From: Planctomycetota bacterium
Lineage (GTDB): Bacteria; Planctomycetota; Planctomycetia; Pirellulales; Thermoguttaceae
Direction: 5' to 3'
NCBI GenBank assembly: GCA_013202535.1
Contig: JABMRP010000182.1
Location: 1-7,538, forward strand
DNA length: 7,538 nucleotides
Part shown: positions 5,595-7,538 of the stretch, one piece after another
How positions within the stretch are numbered: the stretch's first letter is position 1
How the letters are laid out: the number at the start of each line of letters is the position of its first letter
Position numbers and translations under genes: made by a program
Notes under the pieces: model-generated
Seen by the model: the letters and a program-made list of their open reading frames with translations, nothing else
What the model was told of the DNA's origin: nothing
Databases searched by the model: none

Positions 5595-6749
5595 TTAGCC
5601 CAAAAGACCTGCGTATACCCCTCTAATTGCGATGGTCATTCGGCGGTGATCGAACTGCTCGGCAAACCGTCGCCGCCCTTCGGCCCCCAAGTGACTGCGC
5701 AGCGACCGATCTCCCACCAGGCGATCTACAGCAGCGGCCAGTTTCCCCACACTTTTGGGTGGAACGAGCAGGCCGGTTTCCTCCGGCACCACGACCTCGG
5801 GCGCCCCGTCGATGGCATAGCTGACCACCGGCTTGCCACCCAGGAGCATCTGAACCGCCGCCCGCGGAAGCCCCTCGCGAAGACTAACATGAACGCCCAC
5901 GTCGATCGCGGCGATCAACTCCGGGATCCGTTCGGCCGGCACGAGCCCCGTCAGGTGGAAGTGCTCCCGCAACCCCTCTCGGGCGATCTGTCGGCGTATC
6001 CGATCGGTCAACAGGCCGTCGCCGATGAGCAGAAACCGTACGTTCGGATGCCGATCGACAACCTCGCGAGCGGCGCGGACGAGAAACTCGTGCCCTTTGA
6101 GATGGAACAGTCGGGCGATCTTGCCCACCACGACGTGATCTTCGGTGTAGCCCAAGCTCGCACGGACCTCGGCACGGTGGACATCGGCAGCCAGCAACGG
6201 TTCGACCTCCATGCCGCTGTAAATGGTCGTGAATCGATCGCGCGGTGCGACTCCGGCGTCGACCATTAAGTCGGTCATTGCGTCGGCCACGCTGATCAGG
6301 GCATGGCATCGCCGAGCGGCCCATCGCTCGCACCCCCGAAACAGCGCCCGAGCCCCCCTGCCCTGATACGGATGAAACGGCGCGCCGTGGACGGTATGCA
6401 CAACGGCGGGTACGCCCAGCGACCATGCGGCGGCACGGCCGAGCACCCCCGCCTTGGCGCTGTGGGTGTGGACCACGTCGGGCCGAAAGTCGCGTAGCGT
6501 CTGCTTGATCTGTCGATAAGCGGCCAGATCACGCCATGGGTGGATCGCTCGCCGCAAGGGATTCACCACCACCAGGGGTACCCCCCCTGCCCTTGCCCGT
6601 TGGATCAGGCTCCCCTCGGGCCCGAGCGCCGGTCCGGTGACCAGCAACACCTGATCGCCGTGCCGCCGGAGCAAGTCCTCGCAGGTCAGCAGCGTATTTT
6701 CCTGGGCTCCGCCGAGAATCAGCCGGGTGATGACGTGAGCGATGCGCAT
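5595..6749 (-). CDS. Glycosyltransferase family 4 protein
   Basis: 384-residue GT-B fold retaining glycosyltransferase of the GT4 type, expected to act at the cytoplasmic side of the membrane in making a surface glycan or glycolipid. The N-terminal acceptor half opens MRIAHVITRLILGGAQ (GGAQ at 13-16), then DVVHTHSAKAGVLGR (91-105) and HTVHG (118-122). The C-terminal nucleotide-sugar half carries ARLFHLKGH (212-220), the LLIGDG strand (240-245), a VSLREGLPRAAVQ segment (288-300) and DGAPEVV (314-320). The usual E-x7-E donor motif reads Glu292 ... Gln300, so the second acid is Gln. No signal peptide or clear membrane helix is seen. The ATG at 6749 lies only five bases after the truA stop, with no Shine-Dalgarno sequence, which suggests translation coupled to truA. 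The donor and acceptor sugars cannot be told from sequence. Confidence 0.92.
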   Translation of the reverse strand: MRIAHVITRLILGGAQENTLLTCEDLLRRHGDQVLLVTGPALGPEGSLIQRARAGGVPLVVVNPLRRAIHPWRDLAAYRQIKQTLRDFRPDVVHTHSAKAGVLGRAAAWSLGVPAVVHTVHGAPFHPYQGRGARALFRGCERWAARRCHALISVADAMTDLMVDAGVAPRDRFTTIYSGMEVEPLLAADVHRAEVRASLGYTEDHVVVGKIARLFHLKGHEFLVRAAREVVDRHPNVRFLLIGDGLLTDRIRRQIAREGLREHFHLTGLVPAERIPELIAAIDVGVHVSLREGLPRAAVQMLLGGKPVVSYAIDGAPEVVVPEETGLLVPPKSVGKLAAAVDRLVGDRSLRSHLGAEGRRRFAEQFDHRRMTIAIRGVYAGLLG

Positions 6750-6754
6750 GACGA

Positions 6755-7507
6755 TTACTGCTTATAGCGGACACGTACCAATGTCAACCCTTGCGGCGGC
6801 GCGGTCGGTCCGGCGGCCGAGCGGTCGCGCGCCTCGATCACCTCGGCGACCCACGATTCGGGTTGAGCCCCCCTGCCCACCTCGACCAATGTGCCGACGA
6901 TGGCGCGAACCATGTTGTAGAGAAAGCCGTCGGCCTCGATTTCAATCATCAGCCACGGTCCGCCTGCCTCCTCGCCACGGGTGACGAGAAGATCCGACAC
7001 GGTTCGCACGGTCGTTGCCCGCGGCGCACCGCTGCTTTGAAAGCCGGCGAAATCGTGCCGACCGCGCAGACACCCGGCCGCCCGGGCCATGGCGTCGACG
7101 TCGAGTGTGCTGGGGTAATGCCAACAGTATCTTCGCCGAAAGACGTCGCGGCAGGGACCGTTGTGGATCGTGTATCGATACCGCTTGTCCACCGCGTCGC
7201 GAATCGCATGAAAACCCTCGGGCGCGTCGGCGGCTTCCACCACCGCCACATCGTTCGGCAGCCGCGCATTGAGCGCCCGGGCCCAAACCTCCGGCAACAG
7301 ATGCGTGTCGGCCCGAAAGCCCACGACCTGCCCCAGGGCATGGACCCCGGCGTCGGTGCGACCGCTGGCCGTGGCTCGAATCGTCTGGCCGGTGATCTCG
7401 GCCAGCGCCTTTTCCACCACCCCCTGCACCGTCACCGGCCCCGACTGAACCTGCCAGCCGGCGTAATCGGTCCCGTCGTAGGCCAGCGTAAGCTTGATGG
7501 TTTGCAT
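6755..7507 (-). CDS. truA: tRNA pseudouridine(38-40) synthase
   Basis: TruA isomerises uridines 38, 39 and 40 in the anticodon stem-loop of many tRNAs. The 250-residue product has the normal family length. Visible motifs in order: LAYDGTDYAGWQ (8-19), catalytic loop SGRTDAGVHALGQ (48-60) with nucleophile Asp52, KRYRY (108-112) with the conserved active-site Tyr110, HDFAGFQ (151-157), DGFLYNMVRAIVGTL (193-207) and the C-terminal APPQGLTL (236-243). All key residues are intact. Start ATG at 7507, the only sensible choice since MQTIKLTLAYDG matches the family N-terminus. Its upstream 31 bases to the window edge contain in-frame stops and no strong Shine-Dalgarno sequence. It leads directly into the glycosyltransferase gene. 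Confidence 0.96.
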   Translation of the reverse strand: MQTIKLTLAYDGTDYAGWQVQSGPVTVQGVVEKALAEITGQTIRATASGRTDAGVHALGQVVGFRADTHLLPEVWARALNARLPNDVAVVEAADAPEGFHAIRDAVDKRYRYTIHNGPCRDVFRRRYCWHYPSTLDVDAMARAAGCLRGRHDFAGFQSSGAPRATTVRTVSDLLVTRGEEAGGPWLMIEIEADGFLYNMVRAIVGTLVEVGRGAQPESWVAEVIEARDRSAAGPTAPPQGLTLVRVRYKQ

Positions 7508-7538
7508 GACACGCGAATCAACTTGCGATGAGCTAAGT
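7508..7538. other. Upstream edge of truA
   Basis: Thirty-one bases remain before the window ends. I see no promoter or gene in them; whether truA begins its own transcript or continues from an upstream gene cannot be judged. Confidence 0.5.

Noticed and set aside
6791..7531. 246-residue open frame on the + strand opposite truA
   Set aside because: It mirrors truA codons and carries no family motif.
1..7538. tRNA or rRNA genes, CRISPR arrays, transposases, prophage or toxin-antitoxin genes
   Set aside because: None was seen on either strand; the content is core metabolism, translation and envelope genes.

Overview
The window carries eight protein-coding loci on GC-rich DNA and no RNA gene, insertion sequence or CRISPR array that I can see. 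The protein set suggests a member of the Planctomycetota, probably close to Pirellulales. The reasons are a Hanks-type kinase beside accA, an abundant-type leucine-rich repeat protein with T-x-V-T-D-x-G-L spacing, a CvpA-like membrane protein and a YdjM-like hydrolase of the kind I associate with that phylum, and start codons that mostly lack Shine-Dalgarno sequences. This placement is by recall of family character, not by a search.

Layout. At the left, on the + strand, is dtd (7-447, D-aminoacyl-tRNA deacylase). Converging on it from the minus strand is a YdjM/DUF457-type membrane hydrolase gene (1081 down to 407, or to 247 in the second frame), split by a one-base frameshift near 762-764. 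A 257-base divergent spacer with nested inverted repeats and a heptamer repeat (1082-1338) leads to a CvpA-family membrane protein on the + strand (1339-1932). A 518-base gene-free stretch (1933-2450) holds a 14-bp palindrome, a 12-bp direct repeat and several hairpins.

From 2451 to the right edge every gene is on the minus strand. Read in transcription order these are truA (7507-6755), a GT4 glycosyltransferase (6749-5595, five bases after truA), an AT-rich promoter region (5466-5594), a serine/threonine kinase (5465-4548), accA (4520-3432) and a membrane-anchored leucine-rich repeat protein (3371-2451). The last three are spaced by 27 and 60 bases and look like one transcription unit.

How they may work together. 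dtd and truA are translation-quality housekeeping genes. accA supplies half of the carboxyltransferase for the first step of fatty-acid synthesis. The kinase immediately upstream has a variant active site, and this AccA has an added Ser/Asp/Glu-rich C-terminal tail encoded by a 15-bp tandem repeat. Phosphorylation of AccA, or of a shared partner, by the kinase is therefore a testable idea, but nothing in the sequence proves it. Most of the window is ordinary core-genome content; the strongest oddities are the broken hydrolase gene and the kinase-accA-LRR unit.
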